From positions 186,001 through 250,000 of the forward strand of contig PHDD01000001.1 in NCBI GenBank assembly GCA_002840905.1: DNA of 64,000 nucleotides. Direction: 5' to 3'. This stretch comes from Bacteroidetes bacterium HGW-Bacteroidetes-4. Its GTDB lineage: Bacteria > Bacteroidota > Bacteroidia > Bacteroidales > SZUA-534. A program made the position numbers and the translations under genes. The notes under the pieces were generated by a model. It had not been told where the DNA came from, searched no databases, and was given only the letters and a program-made list of their open reading frames with translations. Positions 1-7,926 of the stretch are shown here, piece after piece. Numbering within the stretch: the first letter of the stretch is position 1; the number at the start of each line of letters is the position of its first letter.

Positions 1-390
1 TTGGGTGGTTATCAGTTTTATCAGGGTGCAAACCGATTAAATATGAATCAACTGGTTAATGCCATGAGACCCAATGAGCAGGCTTACCTGCAAATTAAAT
101 CAGCAAAGTCGACCTATACTTTAGCTGCTATTGTTGGGGCAACAGGTGGTTTTTTGGTTGGTTGGCCTCTAGGTACAGCGCTGGGTGGTGGTGAACCTAA
201 TTGGGTTATGGCAGGTGTGGGTGTCGGTTTAATTGGAGTTTCTATTCCTTTAACTCGAAGCTTTAATAGAAAGGCCGAACAGGCGATTGACACTTTTAAT
301 AACGGACTTCAATCCAATTCATTTTGGGAGAATACCGAATTAAAACTGGCCATGACAGGCAATGGAATAGGTTTGGTTTTCAGGTTTTAA
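1..390 (+). CDS. small membrane protein, possibly 5'-partial
   Basis: The reading frame is open from the first base, so the TTG at position 1 may not be the real start and the gene may begin outside the window. The 129 visible residues hold two glycine-rich hydrophobic segments (about 38-60 and 66-84) around a short loop. A charged, likely helical tail rich in Arg/Lys/Glu follows. This looks like a two-helix inner-membrane protein with glycine zippers. I do not recognise the family. The TAA at 388-390 lies 38 nt before the DUF3795 gene, so co-transcription is possible. Confidence 0.6.
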   Translation: MGGYQFYQGANRLNMNQLVNAMRPNEQAYLQIKSAKSTYTLAAIVGATGGFLVGWPLGTALGGGEPNWVMAGVGVGLIGVSIPLTRSFNRKAEQAIDTFNNGLQSNSFWENTELKLAMTGNGIGLVFRF

Positions 391-428
391 CCTGCTGCAT
401 ACACTAAAAAACCTTTGGAAACGACAGA

Positions 429-983
429 TTGAAAAAATACGAAACAATAGGCAGTTGTGGAATTGATTGTGGACTCTGCCCCAGGTATCATACCAAAGGC
501 GATTCTGCGTGTCCCGGATGTGGTGGATTGAATTTTAAAGATAAACATCCTTCTTGTGGCTATTTAACTTGTTGCGCTGGTAAAAAAGGATTCGAAGTAT
601 GTTCATTTTGTAATGAGTTTCCCTGTAAGCGGTTCGAATCGGAGAAAGATGGCTATGACTCATTTGTAACACACCAAAGAATAATGCCAAATCTTTACTT
701 TATTAAAGAAAATGGTATCGATGAATTTCTGGAGCAGCAAAAAATCAGGATGGAAATTCTGGCCGGTATGCTCGCTAATTTTGACGAGGGTCGCACCAAA
801 AGTTTTTTTTGCTTGAGTTGTGCATTACTACCGCTCGACCAATTATTGACCTTATACATTGTTTTAAAAGCAGATGTTGCCGAATCGGTCGATTTAAAAG
901 ATAAAAACAAAAAAGCAAGAACCCTTTTTACTGATGCAGCCAGAAGCTTGTCAATAAGTCTTAGGTTAAATAAAAAGTTATAA
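429..983 (+). CDS. DUF3795 cysteine-rich protein (first of a pair)
   Basis: This 184-residue protein has 11 cysteines in its first 66 residues (C10, C14, C17, C28, C31, C43, C48, C49, C58, C61, C66), arranged as CxxxCxxC, CxxC and later CxxC..C sets. That is the hallmark of DUF3795, a family presumed to bind zinc or an Fe-S cluster; its function is unknown. The C-terminal half is helical, charged and poor in cysteine. The start is TTG at 429, with GGAAACG just upstream; no in-frame ATG fits before the first cysteines. A second DUF3795 gene starts 11 nt after the stop, so the two probably form an operon. Confidence 0.85.
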   Translation: MKKYETIGSCGIDCGLCPRYHTKGDSACPGCGGLNFKDKHPSCGYLTCCAGKKGFEVCSFCNEFPCKRFESEKDGYDSFVTHQRIMPNLYFIKENGIDEFLEQQKIRMEILAGMLANFDEGRTKSFFCLSCALLPLDQLLTLYIVLKADVAESVDLKDKNKKARTLFTDAARSLSISLRLNKKL

Positions 984-994
984 TACAATAGCTT

Positions 995-1405
995 ATGAAT
1001 CATACAAGCATAGCCCCCTGTGGTGTAATTTGCGATTTATGCTATGGGTTTCAGCGCACCAAAAACAAATGTGTTGGCTGTAACCAAAGTGGTAATAAAC
1101 CTTACCATTGCATTGTGTGCAGCATAAAAAGCTGTGCCGAAAAGCAGGGTAATGAAAAATTACTTTGTTCCGCTTGCATTAAATATCCTTGCCGGCGAAT
1201 TAAAGATTTGGATAAGCGTTACCGCTTAAAATATGGCGAAAGCATCATTCAAAACCTGAACCAAATTGAAACCTTTGGCATGGCTCAGTTTATTGAACAA
1301 GCAAAAGAAAAATGGCACTGTAATTCCTGTGGAAGCTTGTTATGTGTACATCGCGAAGCCTGTTTGCATTGCGGTAATAAAAATGATTTTTTTCCTCAGA
1401 ATTAA
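995..1405 (+). CDS. DUF3795 cysteine-rich protein (second of a pair)
   Basis: This 136-residue paralogue of the preceding gene has the same N-terminal pattern (C9, C13, C16, C26, C29). It then has CxxC motifs in the middle and two more CxxC pairs at the C-terminus that look like an added zinc ribbon. The first copy lacks that extra ribbon, so the two are diverged rather than a recent duplication. ATG start at 995, 11 nt behind the upstream stop. About 230 nt of AT-rich sequence without a recognised gene follow. Function unknown; metal binding is inferred from cysteine spacing. Confidence 0.85.
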   Translation: MNHTSIAPCGVICDLCYGFQRTKNKCVGCNQSGNKPYHCIVCSIKSCAEKQGNEKLLCSACIKYPCRRIKDLDKRYRLKYGESIIQNLNQIETFGMAQFIEQAKEKWHCNSCGSLLCVHREACLHCGNKNDFFPQN

Positions 1406-1635
1406 GATGCTGAATTGGATTATCTCAAGGGTGAATTTAAATTGGTTTTTCTTTTTAATTTTTTGTCTTTTTTACAGTAAGCTTAAGCTTTTGCATTAAA
1501 AACAACCAATAGTTGTTGAATTACCACCAATTTTAGCGAAATTACAACCTAAAGTGATTGAATTTATTCGATTCAGAATACGAAGCCAAATAGCTTTGTG
1601 GTGTCGAAAAAATTAAAAACTAAAAGCTTACAACT

Positions 1636-2556
1636 ATGTTAACAACAAAAATTATTGGGCAAAAAATTGCCGAAGCGCGAAAAAAAATTAATCTATCGCA
1701 AGCCGCACTGGCCGAACGTTTATTTATTAGTTCGCAGGCTGTCGGAAAATGGGAGCGGGGCGAATCGATGCCCGACCTGATTACATTTAACCGTTTGGCT
1801 GAACTACTGGGTGTTGACCTGAACTATTTTTCTGAAAACTTTTCATCTCACTTTAATGTAGAGTCACAATCCGAATCCCAGGTCAATAAATCGGCCGAAA
1901 TTTCTACACAAAATAAGAAGTTTTCGGGCATCAGTAATAAAAAGAAGCTGACTTGGGATATGTCGCATGGGAACTGGGTCGACGCCGACTTTTCCGGCCT
2001 GAAAAACCTACACGAAAAATTCAGTGCTTCCAACATGCAGCGCTGCCTTTTTATCGGTTCCGATTTGTCGGAACTGTTATTAAAAAACAATCATGTGGAA
2101 GGCTGCGATTTTTCCGCTTCCAATATTAAAAACAGTCACTTACAGGGTTCCTATTTATCGAACAATAAGTTTACTAAATGTTCTCTGCGCGGAGCGGTGT
2201 TTTCAGGCAGTCATATCAACGATTGCGATTTTAACGGAGCTGATCTTAGCGGAGTGGAGTTTAGAACCGGAGTTATTACGCATAGCATGCTTGAAAAAGC
2301 AATATGGTACAACACTTCATTTACTGGAATGCAACTGGGCAATCTGGTTTTTGATGGAACCCTGGAAGATTGCTATTTTGAAAACTGTGCATTCGACATG
2401 ATAACTTTTAAAAATGCAAGAATAATTAACACCTTCTTTAAAAATAAAAGCCTGAAACGCATTCGTTTTATCGATTGCCAGGCCGATAAGCTAACCTACG
2501 AATTCTTAAAGCTTGGAAAAGCCAATTTAAATGGAATTAGCCGGGTAATTGACTAA
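1636..2556 (+). CDS. XRE-type HTH protein with C-terminal pentapeptide-like repeats
   Basis: Residues 5-60 form a clear Cro/C1-type helix-turn-helix (the LSQAALAERLFISSQAVGKWERG region with the usual QAVxKWExG recognition helix). After a polar linker (about 75-110), residues 115-295 are a pentapeptide-like repeat region with recurring A(D/N)(F/L)xx and C-D-F motifs, such as CDFSAS, CDFNGADLSG and SLRGAVFSG. This predicts a right-handed quadrilateral beta helix, which in some proteins mimics DNA. Length 306 aa, ATG start. DNA binding is well supported by the HTH. The targets and the role of the repeat half are not evident. No partner gene lies within operon distance. Confidence 0.85.
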   Translation: MLTTKIIGQKIAEARKKINLSQAALAERLFISSQAVGKWERGESMPDLITFNRLAELLGVDLNYFSENFSSHFNVESQSESQVNKSAEISTQNKKFSGISNKKKLTWDMSHGNWVDADFSGLKNLHEKFSASNMQRCLFIGSDLSELLLKNNHVEGCDFSASNIKNSHLQGSYLSNNKFTKCSLRGAVFSGSHINDCDFNGADLSGVEFRTGVITHSMLEKAIWYNTSFTGMQLGNLVFDGTLEDCYFENCAFDMITFKNARIINTFFKNKSLKRIRFIDCQADKLTYEFLKLGKANLNGISRVID

Positions 2557-2638
2557 ATTGTCTTTTTTAAATATTCTCTCTGAACAATTCGCAAAATGAT
2601 CTTGTTTTATACCCATGTCTAACCCAAATTATTATTAC

Positions 2639-3085
2639 ATGAGAAGAACAATTTTTCTTTTGGGAATAGCCCTTTCGGTGATGCTGTTCCCATCGTGCGA
2701 CGAGGAAACGCCTTCACCCGTTTTTTCTGAAAACTTGCTGACAGGAACCTGGAAACCGGTTTCGGGCACCGATTGTACCAGCGAAACGCCTTACGATTTT
2801 GATGACTGCACCCAACAAACCCGTTACACATTTACGGCCGATGGCAAAGCTACCCTGATTGATTGGTATACCGATGGCGAAACCTGTGTCTCGAACACCG
2901 GTACCGGCAGTTGGACCCTCGAAGGCGATGTGTTTACCGTTATTAATACCACCGATAATGAAACCTATGTACATACGGTACTTAAATTAAACAACGATAC
3001 CCTTTGGTTGGGCTATATCAATGGCGACCCCGACGATGCCTGTTACCAGCAGCAACAGTCCACATACTTTCTTAAGGTAGAATAA
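2639..3085 (+). CDS. lipocalin-like secreted lipoprotein
   Basis: The ATG at 2639 gives a standard lipoprotein signal: two Arg, a hydrophobic core, then LFPSC with the lipid-acceptor Cys at residue 20. An earlier in-frame ATG at 2615 would add eight polar residues and is less likely. The mature 128 residues contain a Gly-Thr-Trp motif (TGTWKPVSG), repeated beta-strand signatures (KATLIDWY, GSWTLEGDVFTV) and four cysteines that could form disulfides. This fits the small lipocalin-like domain lipoproteins common in Bacteroidota. Ligand unknown. A perfect hairpin terminator follows 11 nt after the stop. Confidence 0.75.
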   Translation: MRRTIFLLGIALSVMLFPSCDEETPSPVFSENLLTGTWKPVSGTDCTSETPYDFDDCTQQTRYTFTADGKATLIDWYTDGETCVSNTGTGSWTLEGDVFTVINTTDNETYVHTVLKLNNDTLWLGYINGDPDDACYQQQQSTYFLKVE

Positions 3086-3096
3086 GAAATAAATTA

Positions 3097-3129
3097 GAGG
3101 CTATTCCTTTTTGGAATAGCCTCGATTTT
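3097..3129 (+). terminator. rho-independent terminator after the lipoprotein gene
   Basis: An 11-bp perfect stem (GAGGCTATTCC at 3097-3107, GGAATAGCCTC at 3113-3123) with a TTTTT loop is followed by GATTTTTTT. It sits 11 nt downstream of the stop at 3085. Confidence 0.9.
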
Positions 3130-3132
3130 TTT

Positions 3133-3466
3133 AGCTAATAAATACAGTACGCAATAAAGTGAGGCAGGGCAAACACTTCAATTAAAACTTACACCTCAGA
3201 TTACCGCATACGGAGTTATTTCAATCGGGCTCTATGAGCCGTATTGGATTCGCCGAGCTCGTAAACTCGGTTCCTCATACCCTGGTGCAATAATCTGTCT
3301 GAAAAGTGGAAGGGTTACATTAGTACTAAAAAGAGGCAAAATTGCCTAAAATTGGGCAAATTTGCTTAAAATCAGGTTTATTTTATAGGTATAGCAACCA
3401 GCTGGCTTATAAACAGTGCTTAAAAAACACAAGTAACAACCAACGCAACAGCATATAGCGCCACCG
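3133..3466. other. intergenic stretch with an unexplained GC-richer patch
   Basis: No gene is evident. From about 3170 to 3320 the base composition is less AT-rich than the flanks. The patch contains a short hairpin (CCGAG...CTCGG) and a GAGCCGTAT...CGGTTC pairing that faintly recalls group II intron domain V. On the minus strand there is a 32-codon open stretch without a start. I cannot assign it. Confidence 0.3.
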
Positions 3467-4078
3467 TTAACGGTCGTGCAATGCGGTTGCCGTTAGTCTT
3501 TCGTTCTGCATTTTCATTTCCAGGCCATTGAGCCAATCTGTTTCATTGTTCTGACTTAAAATTACAGGCATTCTTTTTTTTGTATTATGTATTTTACTCA
3601 TTAATTCATTAGCTTCAGTGGTTAGAATGGTGAAAGTGTTTATTATTTCTCCCGATTGCTTGTCGGTCCATTCACTCCAAAGCCCTGCAAAGGCAAATGG
3701 TTCATTATTTGGCAGTGTTATTAAAAATTTTTGCTTTTGTTTTCCTTTTTCATCAAGCCATTGCCACTCAAAAAAACTGTCGGTAAGTATTAAACAACGG
3801 TGGTTAACCGAATTTTTAAAAGCAGGTTTTTCGGTTAGGGTTTCAATTCTGGCGTTGAGTGTGTATTTTTTAATGCTGTCGTCTTTAGCCCAAAAGGGTA
3901 TTAATCCCCATTGGAACATCTGAATTTTAGCCTTTTCAGTATTTGTAATTACAGGTGTTTTGGGAAACATAAAACCCGAATAATAATCGGGGGAAAATGG
4001 TGTATTTTTTTCAAACTTAGCATTGAAGCGATGCTCTAATTCCTGGGCTGATTTTGACTGATTAAAAAAAAAGCACAT
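3467..4078 (-). CDS. SRAP/HMCES-family abasic-site-binding protein (YedK-like)
   Basis: The 203-residue protein must start at the ATG at 4078, because this places the catalytic cysteine at position 2 (MCFFFNQ). SRAP enzymes expose Cys2 after Met removal and form a thiazolidine crosslink with abasic sites in single-stranded DNA. Other family signatures are present: LNARIET (active-site Asn), RCLILTDSFFEW (active-site Glu) and the HNTKKRMPVIL block with the active-site His. The start codon overlaps the umuC stop by one base (TAATG on the minus strand), so the gene should be translationally coupled to the polymerase and induced with it. The role is shielding abasic sites from mutagenic bypass or strand cleavage. 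Confidence 0.93.
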   Translation of the reverse strand: MCFFFNQSKSAQELEHRFNAKFEKNTPFSPDYYSGFMFPKTPVITNTEKAKIQMFQWGLIPFWAKDDSIKKYTLNARIETLTEKPAFKNSVNHRCLILTDSFFEWQWLDEKGKQKQKFLITLPNNEPFAFAGLWSEWTDKQSGEIINTFTILTTEANELMSKIHNTKKRMPVILSQNNETDWLNGLEMKMQNERLTATALHDR

Positions 4079-5337
4079 TATAAACGAATGGTTATGATGT
4101 CGGATAAATTGGTAGTGTATTGGGGCGATAATTTTTCTTGTTTCATTTTCCAAACTCTTTTGGGGTCTTGTGAAGCAAGTCGTATTTTTTGCTGTCCGAA
4201 TATGGCGTTCATTCGGTCAATGGCCTGCATTAAGGGTACATGTCGCTCGTCTCTGTATTCAAAAAGGGTTTGTTGTATATGGTTTGCCGGAGTAAAGTCC
4301 TGGACAATTACACCTGCTTTTTTATATGCGTAGCCGGGTTTAAAAATAAGTTTCAGGGCTTGTACGGAAAATTTTGACAACTCAATACTTGAGTTGGTAG
4401 CAAAAGGAAGTTTTACTACAATGTTTCGACTGTATTGTGGAAAATCTTTTCGATGTCCGTTGGTATGAATAAACACCATTAGTGAGTTGCAGCAGGAGTT
4501 TTGCTGCCGTAATTTTTCGCCACATGAAACAGCAAAGGTTGAAACGCGTTCTCTTAACTGCTCAAATTCTGTGTAGTTAGACTCAAAAGAGCGCGTTGTT
4601 GCAATGTTTTTTTTGGGTTGTGCTGTTTCTAAATCAAGTGTTGCTATACCTTGTAAATCGTGTTTCAGGCGGAGGCCAACAATTGCCAATTGTTTCTTCA
4701 CAAAAAGGTCGTCAAGTTGGGTAAAATCGTAAGCTGTTTTTATACCGATTGCTTTTAAACGTGTGCTGTGTTGTCGGCCAATGCCCCAAACGTCATCAAT
4801 CTTAAGCCATTTCAGGGCTTTAATACGTTTTTCGTCGCTATCAATTATATAAACACCGCCTGTTTGTTTTGCGTATTTTTTGGCAATACGGTTGGCTACT
4901 TTTGAAAGTGCTTTAGTAGGAGCAATGCCAACACTGATGGGTATTCCGGTCCATTTAACAACTTTGTCACACATGTGTTTTCCGTAGTCATTCAAGTTAA
5001 AATGTTCAAACCCCTGAAGTTTTAAAAAACACTCATCGATACTGTAAATTTCCATTTCGGGGGTGTACTCACTTAAAATATTCATTACCCGTTGGCTCAT
5101 ATCGCCATACAAGGCAAAATTTGCCGAAAACACCTGAACATTATTTTCTTTGAACAATTTTTCGTATTCAAAGGCAGGTGCACCCATGGGGATACCAACT
5201 GCTTTAGCTTCGTTGCTCCGGGCAATTACACAACCGTCGTTGTTTGAAAGTACCACAACAGGTTTCCCGTTTAGGTCTGGTCGGAAAACCCTTTCGCACG
5301 AAGCGTAAAAATTATTGCAATCAACCAGGGCAAACAT
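4078..5337 (-). CDS. umuC: Y-family translesion DNA polymerase, UmuC-type
   Basis: The 419-residue protein begins MFALVDCNNFYASCERVF, with the first metal-binding Asp at residue 6. It carries the second acidic pair in YSIDECFL (D101-E102), an NNDGCVIARSNEAKA block and the DVWGIGRQ helix-hairpin-helix region. The C-terminal third is the little-finger/DUF4113-like part. This is the catalytic subunit of DNA polymerase V, which copies past lesions at low fidelity. It lies immediately after umuD (stop and start adjacent at 5337/5338) and is coupled to the SRAP gene. Full length for the family. Regulation by the SOS response is expected, but I could not identify a LexA box. Confidence 0.95.
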   Translation of the reverse strand: MFALVDCNNFYASCERVFRPDLNGKPVVVLSNNDGCVIARSNEAKAVGIPMGAPAFEYEKLFKENNVQVFSANFALYGDMSQRVMNILSEYTPEMEIYSIDECFLKLQGFEHFNLNDYGKHMCDKVVKWTGIPISVGIAPTKALSKVANRIAKKYAKQTGGVYIIDSDEKRIKALKWLKIDDVWGIGRQHSTRLKAIGIKTAYDFTQLDDLFVKKQLAIVGLRLKHDLQGIATLDLETAQPKKNIATTRSFESNYTEFEQLRERVSTFAVSCGEKLRQQNSCCNSLMVFIHTNGHRKDFPQYSRNIVVKLPFATNSSIELSKFSVQALKLIFKPGYAYKKAGVIVQDFTPANHIQQTLFEYRDERHVPLMQAIDRMNAIFGQQKIRLASQDPKRVWKMKQEKLSPQYTTNLSDIITIRL

Positions 5338-5787
5338 TTAAACCGATTTTATTACATGGGTAACAACTCCCCAAATGATTAAGTTGTTTTCTTCTTCAAT
5401 TTTTATGGCTTGATAATCGTCATTTTCGGGTATAAGCCAAAGCTCATTTTTTGTCTTTTTAATGCGTTTTGCTGTAAATTCACCGTCAATATAACAAACG
5501 GCAATTTTACCGTTTGCGGGTTCTATACTTCGATCAATTATTAGCAAATCGTTGTCATTAATTCCTGCATTTTTTAAAGATTGTCCTTTTACCCGTCCGT
5601 AAAATGTGGCCGAAGGGTGTTTTATCAGGTGTTTATTTAAGTCAATAGTCAGGTTAACAAAGTCGAGAGCTGGTGAAGGAAATCCTGCACTAATTCCTTC
5701 GTCAACAAAAGGTAATTCAAGTTCAGTTTCAGTCAATGCCGAATAAATATCAATGGTCTTGCTGGTATGTAATTTTAATGGTTTCAA
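5338..5787 (-). CDS. umuD: UmuD-type LexA-like S24 self-cleaving peptidase
   Basis: The 149-residue protein has a self-cleavage site Ala34-Gly35 (in GISAGFPSP), catalytic Ser70 in VKGQSLKNAG and Lys107 in EFTAKRI. The Gly-to-Ser spacing of 35 and Ser-to-Lys spacing of 37 match E. coli UmuD (G25, S60, K97). RecA-stimulated cleavage would yield the active UmuD' partner of UmuC. The start is TTG at 5787; no ATG lies in frame nearby upstream, although the frame stays open. It is the first gene of the umuD-umuC-SRAP operon. Confidence 0.92.
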   Translation of the reverse strand: MKPLKLHTSKTIDIYSALTETELELPFVDEGISAGFPSPALDFVNLTIDLNKHLIKHPSATFYGRVKGQSLKNAGINDNDLLIIDRSIEPANGKIAVCYIDGEFTAKRIKKTKNELWLIPENDDYQAIKIEEENNLIIWGVVTHVIKSV

Positions 5788-6315
5788 TGTAATTATTTTT
5801 AAAATTGTTACTAAGCCCAGGCTGTTCGAAGCTCCTTTTGTTAAGCTAACTTACCCGCCTAATTATAAGGTTTTGCATACTTCGGAGTCTGTTGGATTTA
5901 GCTTTCCAAAGCTAGGTTTTTTTCGTTAAAACAGACTTATCCGGAGCCACTAAATAAATAAATTATTTAAATAAGTAAATGCAAAATCTGCCGAACCCCG
6001 GGTTTTATACCCGTGCAAAAACCGTTTGCTTTTGGTTGTTGGAAAAGTCGTATTTTCAATTTATTTTTAGTTTTTATTTTAACATAAAATAAGAAAGCAA
6101 CTAAACCGAGGCAGATACGTGTTCGTCTTTTTATAAAAGTGCCTGAAAAGTGTTAAAAAGGGGCATTACCCGCTTAGCAGGCAAAGCTTTTCGGGTTGGT
6201 GCTCGGGGTAACGTTTACCGTGTAAACATTTAATATATTTGGCCAAAACGGTACGAACTCTTTTCGACGATTGAATAAAATGGTAGTTTTTACACAAATT
6301 TTTGCAACTTGAAAA
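5788..6315. other. non-coding region upstream of umuD
   Basis: This 528-nt gap separates the divergent umuD operon from the decayed kinase. It should hold the umuD promoter, but no clear TAnnTTTG box is seen on the minus strand. A nested palindrome at 5886-5937 is the main structure. No coding capacity is recognised. Confidence 0.4.
5886..5937. repeat. nested inverted repeat upstream of umuD
   Basis: Outer arms AGTCTGTT (5886-5893) and AACAGACT (5930-5937) are perfect 8-bp complements. They enclose an inner perfect 7-bp hairpin TAGCTTT-CC-AAAGCTA (5899-5914), followed on the plus strand by GGTTTTTTT. The inner hairpin plus T-run would work as a plus-strand intrinsic terminator. However, no plus-strand gene precedes it, so an operator or a mobile-element scar is also possible. 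Confidence 0.6.
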
Positions 6316-6895
6316 TTGACCCGTGAGCTAATTGCTTATCAAAAAAAAATTAATGCGCTTGAATATGAAATTACGTTGCTTAAGCAGCAACAAGTTAAAA
6401 TTAATAAAGCAAAAGAATTATATTTAAAAATATTTGAAGACTTTCCTGCTTTAATTTGGCGTTCCCGTTTAGATAAATTGTGTGACTATTTTAATCGTAC
6501 CTGGCTTGAATTCACCGGCCGAACCATGGAACAGGAGTTCGGAAATGGCTGGGCAGAAGGGGTTCATCCCGATGATTTCTATTTATCAGCAAAAAATACC
6601 AACTAATTTATTGGAGAATCTGCTGGAATGGTCAAGAGCGCAATCCGACAGAATTTCATTCGAACCGTACGAATTTGAATTTATTGAAGCCTGCAACGAA
6701 GTTCTTGAAGCATTGAATGCCAATGCAAAAGGCAAAAATATTGCCGTCAAATATTTTGCGTCCGCAAGAATTGAGCTTTTTGCCGATGAAAACATGTTCA
6801 AAACCATTTTGTGAAACCTGATTACAAACGCAATTAAATTTTCACATAACCGGGGAGAAATAAACATTTATGCTGAAAAAAATGCTGATAAATAA
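6316..6895 (+). pseudogene. PAS-domain sensor histidine kinase remnant
   Basis: Residues 1-95 read as a coiled-coil start followed by the first half of a PAS domain (the DFPALIWRS and EFGNGWAEGVHPDDF regions). At about 6600 the frame stops, and the sequence resumes in another frame as the end of the dimerisation/phosphoacceptor region (LLENLLEWSRAQ) and the start of the ATPase domain (TIL-stop-NLITNAIKFS, where family members have a residue at the TGA of 6812-6814). The intervening kinase part, including the phospho-His, is missing. So there is an internal deletion, at least one frameshift and a nonsense codon. The remnant runs into an OpuBC-like fragment, suggesting a deletion junction near 6870-6895. 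Confidence 0.8.
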
Positions 6896-7465
6896 TCCCG
6901 ACAGTTTGTATGCAGCCCTAAAAATGGCCTATACAAGTAACTACCAATTAAACTGGGTCTGTCGTCTGGGTTTCAATAATACATTTATCTTGGCATTACC
7001 CGAATCTTTAGATCAAAAAGAAAACATCACTACTTTTTCGCAACTAGCAGCAAAAAGCAGTCACTTTGCTTTTGGGGCAGAATTTGATTTCTATGAGCGG
7101 GAAGATGGTTTTAAAGGGCCGATGATGGTTTATCCTTTTAATTTTAAGAACAAGGCAGAGCTTGATGTAAACCTGAAATTTCAGGCACTTGAAAACCATA
7201 CGGTGGATGTTATTATTGCATTTTCCACCGATTCACGAATCCGGCAAATGAACCTCAGGGTATTAAAAAACGATAAGCATTTTTTCCAGCCTATCAGGCC
7301 GGTATTGTAGTTAGAATTGAAACCCTGCAAAAACACCCTGAATTGAAGAAATGGCTTGGAAAATTAGATGGCACCATTGATGTTTTTTTAATGCTCCAGA
7401 TGAATTATGAAGTGGAGATAGGCCAAAAATCACCCGACGAAGTTGCTTTTAACTTTTTGAAATAG
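6870..7465 (+). pseudogene. OpuBC/ProX-type glycine-betaine/choline-binding protein fragment, frameshifted
   Basis: The first 138 codons match the C-terminal half of osmoprotectant ABC substrate-binding proteins: LYAALK, LNWVCRLGFNNTF, FGAEFDFYEREDG and a VIIAFSTDSRI-like hinge. At the T-run near 7280-7286 the frame is lost (six T where seven would restore it). The normal ending, FPAYQAGIVVR through a KHPELKKWLGKLDG motif, continues in the next frame to a TAG at 7463-7465. The N-terminal half and signal peptide are absent. This is a 5'-truncated, single-indel pseudogene. The partner permease and ATPase genes are not in the window. Confidence 0.82.
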
Positions 7466-7471
7466 CATCAT

Positions 7472-7567
7472 ATGAATGAGGGAAAAATTGAGCAATGCAA
7501 TACACCTGAATTCATAAAAATGGAACCTGCCTCTCAATGGACTGAAGAATTTATTTCACATAATTAA
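7472..7567 (+). CDS. tiny ORF of unknown status
   Basis: A 31-codon ATG reading frame, acidic and with a single Cys, starts 6 nt after the OpuBC remnant and ends 11 nt before the zinc-ribbon remnant. I do not recognise it. Given its surroundings it may be a shrunken gene rather than a functional one. Confidence 0.2.
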   Translation: MNEGKIEQCNTPEFIKMEPASQWTEEFISHN

Positions 7568-7578
7568 AAGCTAAAGCT

Positions 7579-7770
7579 ATGGATATTGAAATATTTTCAG
7601 TGGTTACCTGTCCCCATTGTGGACAAAAAAAAGGAAGAAATGCCGGATGAAAGCTGTCAATTCTTTTATCAATGCGAGAAATGCAAGCAAGTGATAAGGC
7701 CAAAGGAAGACGACTGTTATGTTTTTTTTGTTCCTATGGTAGTGTAAAATGCCCTTCAATGCAGGAATAA
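7579..7770 (+). pseudogene. cysteine-rich zinc-ribbon small protein, broken by two homopolymer indels
   Basis: Read with frame corrections this encodes about 60 residues. An N-terminal VVTCPHCGQKK is followed, after a shift in the A8/G run at 7625-7635, by a CQFFYQCEKCKQ block. A second shift in the T8 run near 7724-7731 leads to a CSYGSVKCPSMQE ending and a TAA at 7768-7770. Paired CxxC motifs and a conserved DCxxFCSYG-like tail make it recognisable as a small zinc-ribbon protein that I have seen only as uncharacterised. Both breaks fall in homopolymers, so sequencing error should be excluded, but neighbouring genes carry other lesions too. Confidence 0.65.
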
Positions 7771-7926
7771 ACGGGTTAACCAAATTCCCCGGCAATTAAT
7801 AAAAATATGGAATTAACAATCGGATTGGATCACCCATAGCAAGAATTCCAGATGAGTTTATTTTGTAGATTGAGGTTTTCAAAAATCAATTTGGTTCCAT
7901 ATTAGAAAAAGGCAAAAACACTTTTA

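Noticed and set aside
3467-4153. Longer SRAP reading frame starting at 4153
   Set aside because: It would add 25 residues before the catalytic Cys, which must be at position 2, and would overlap umuC deeply.
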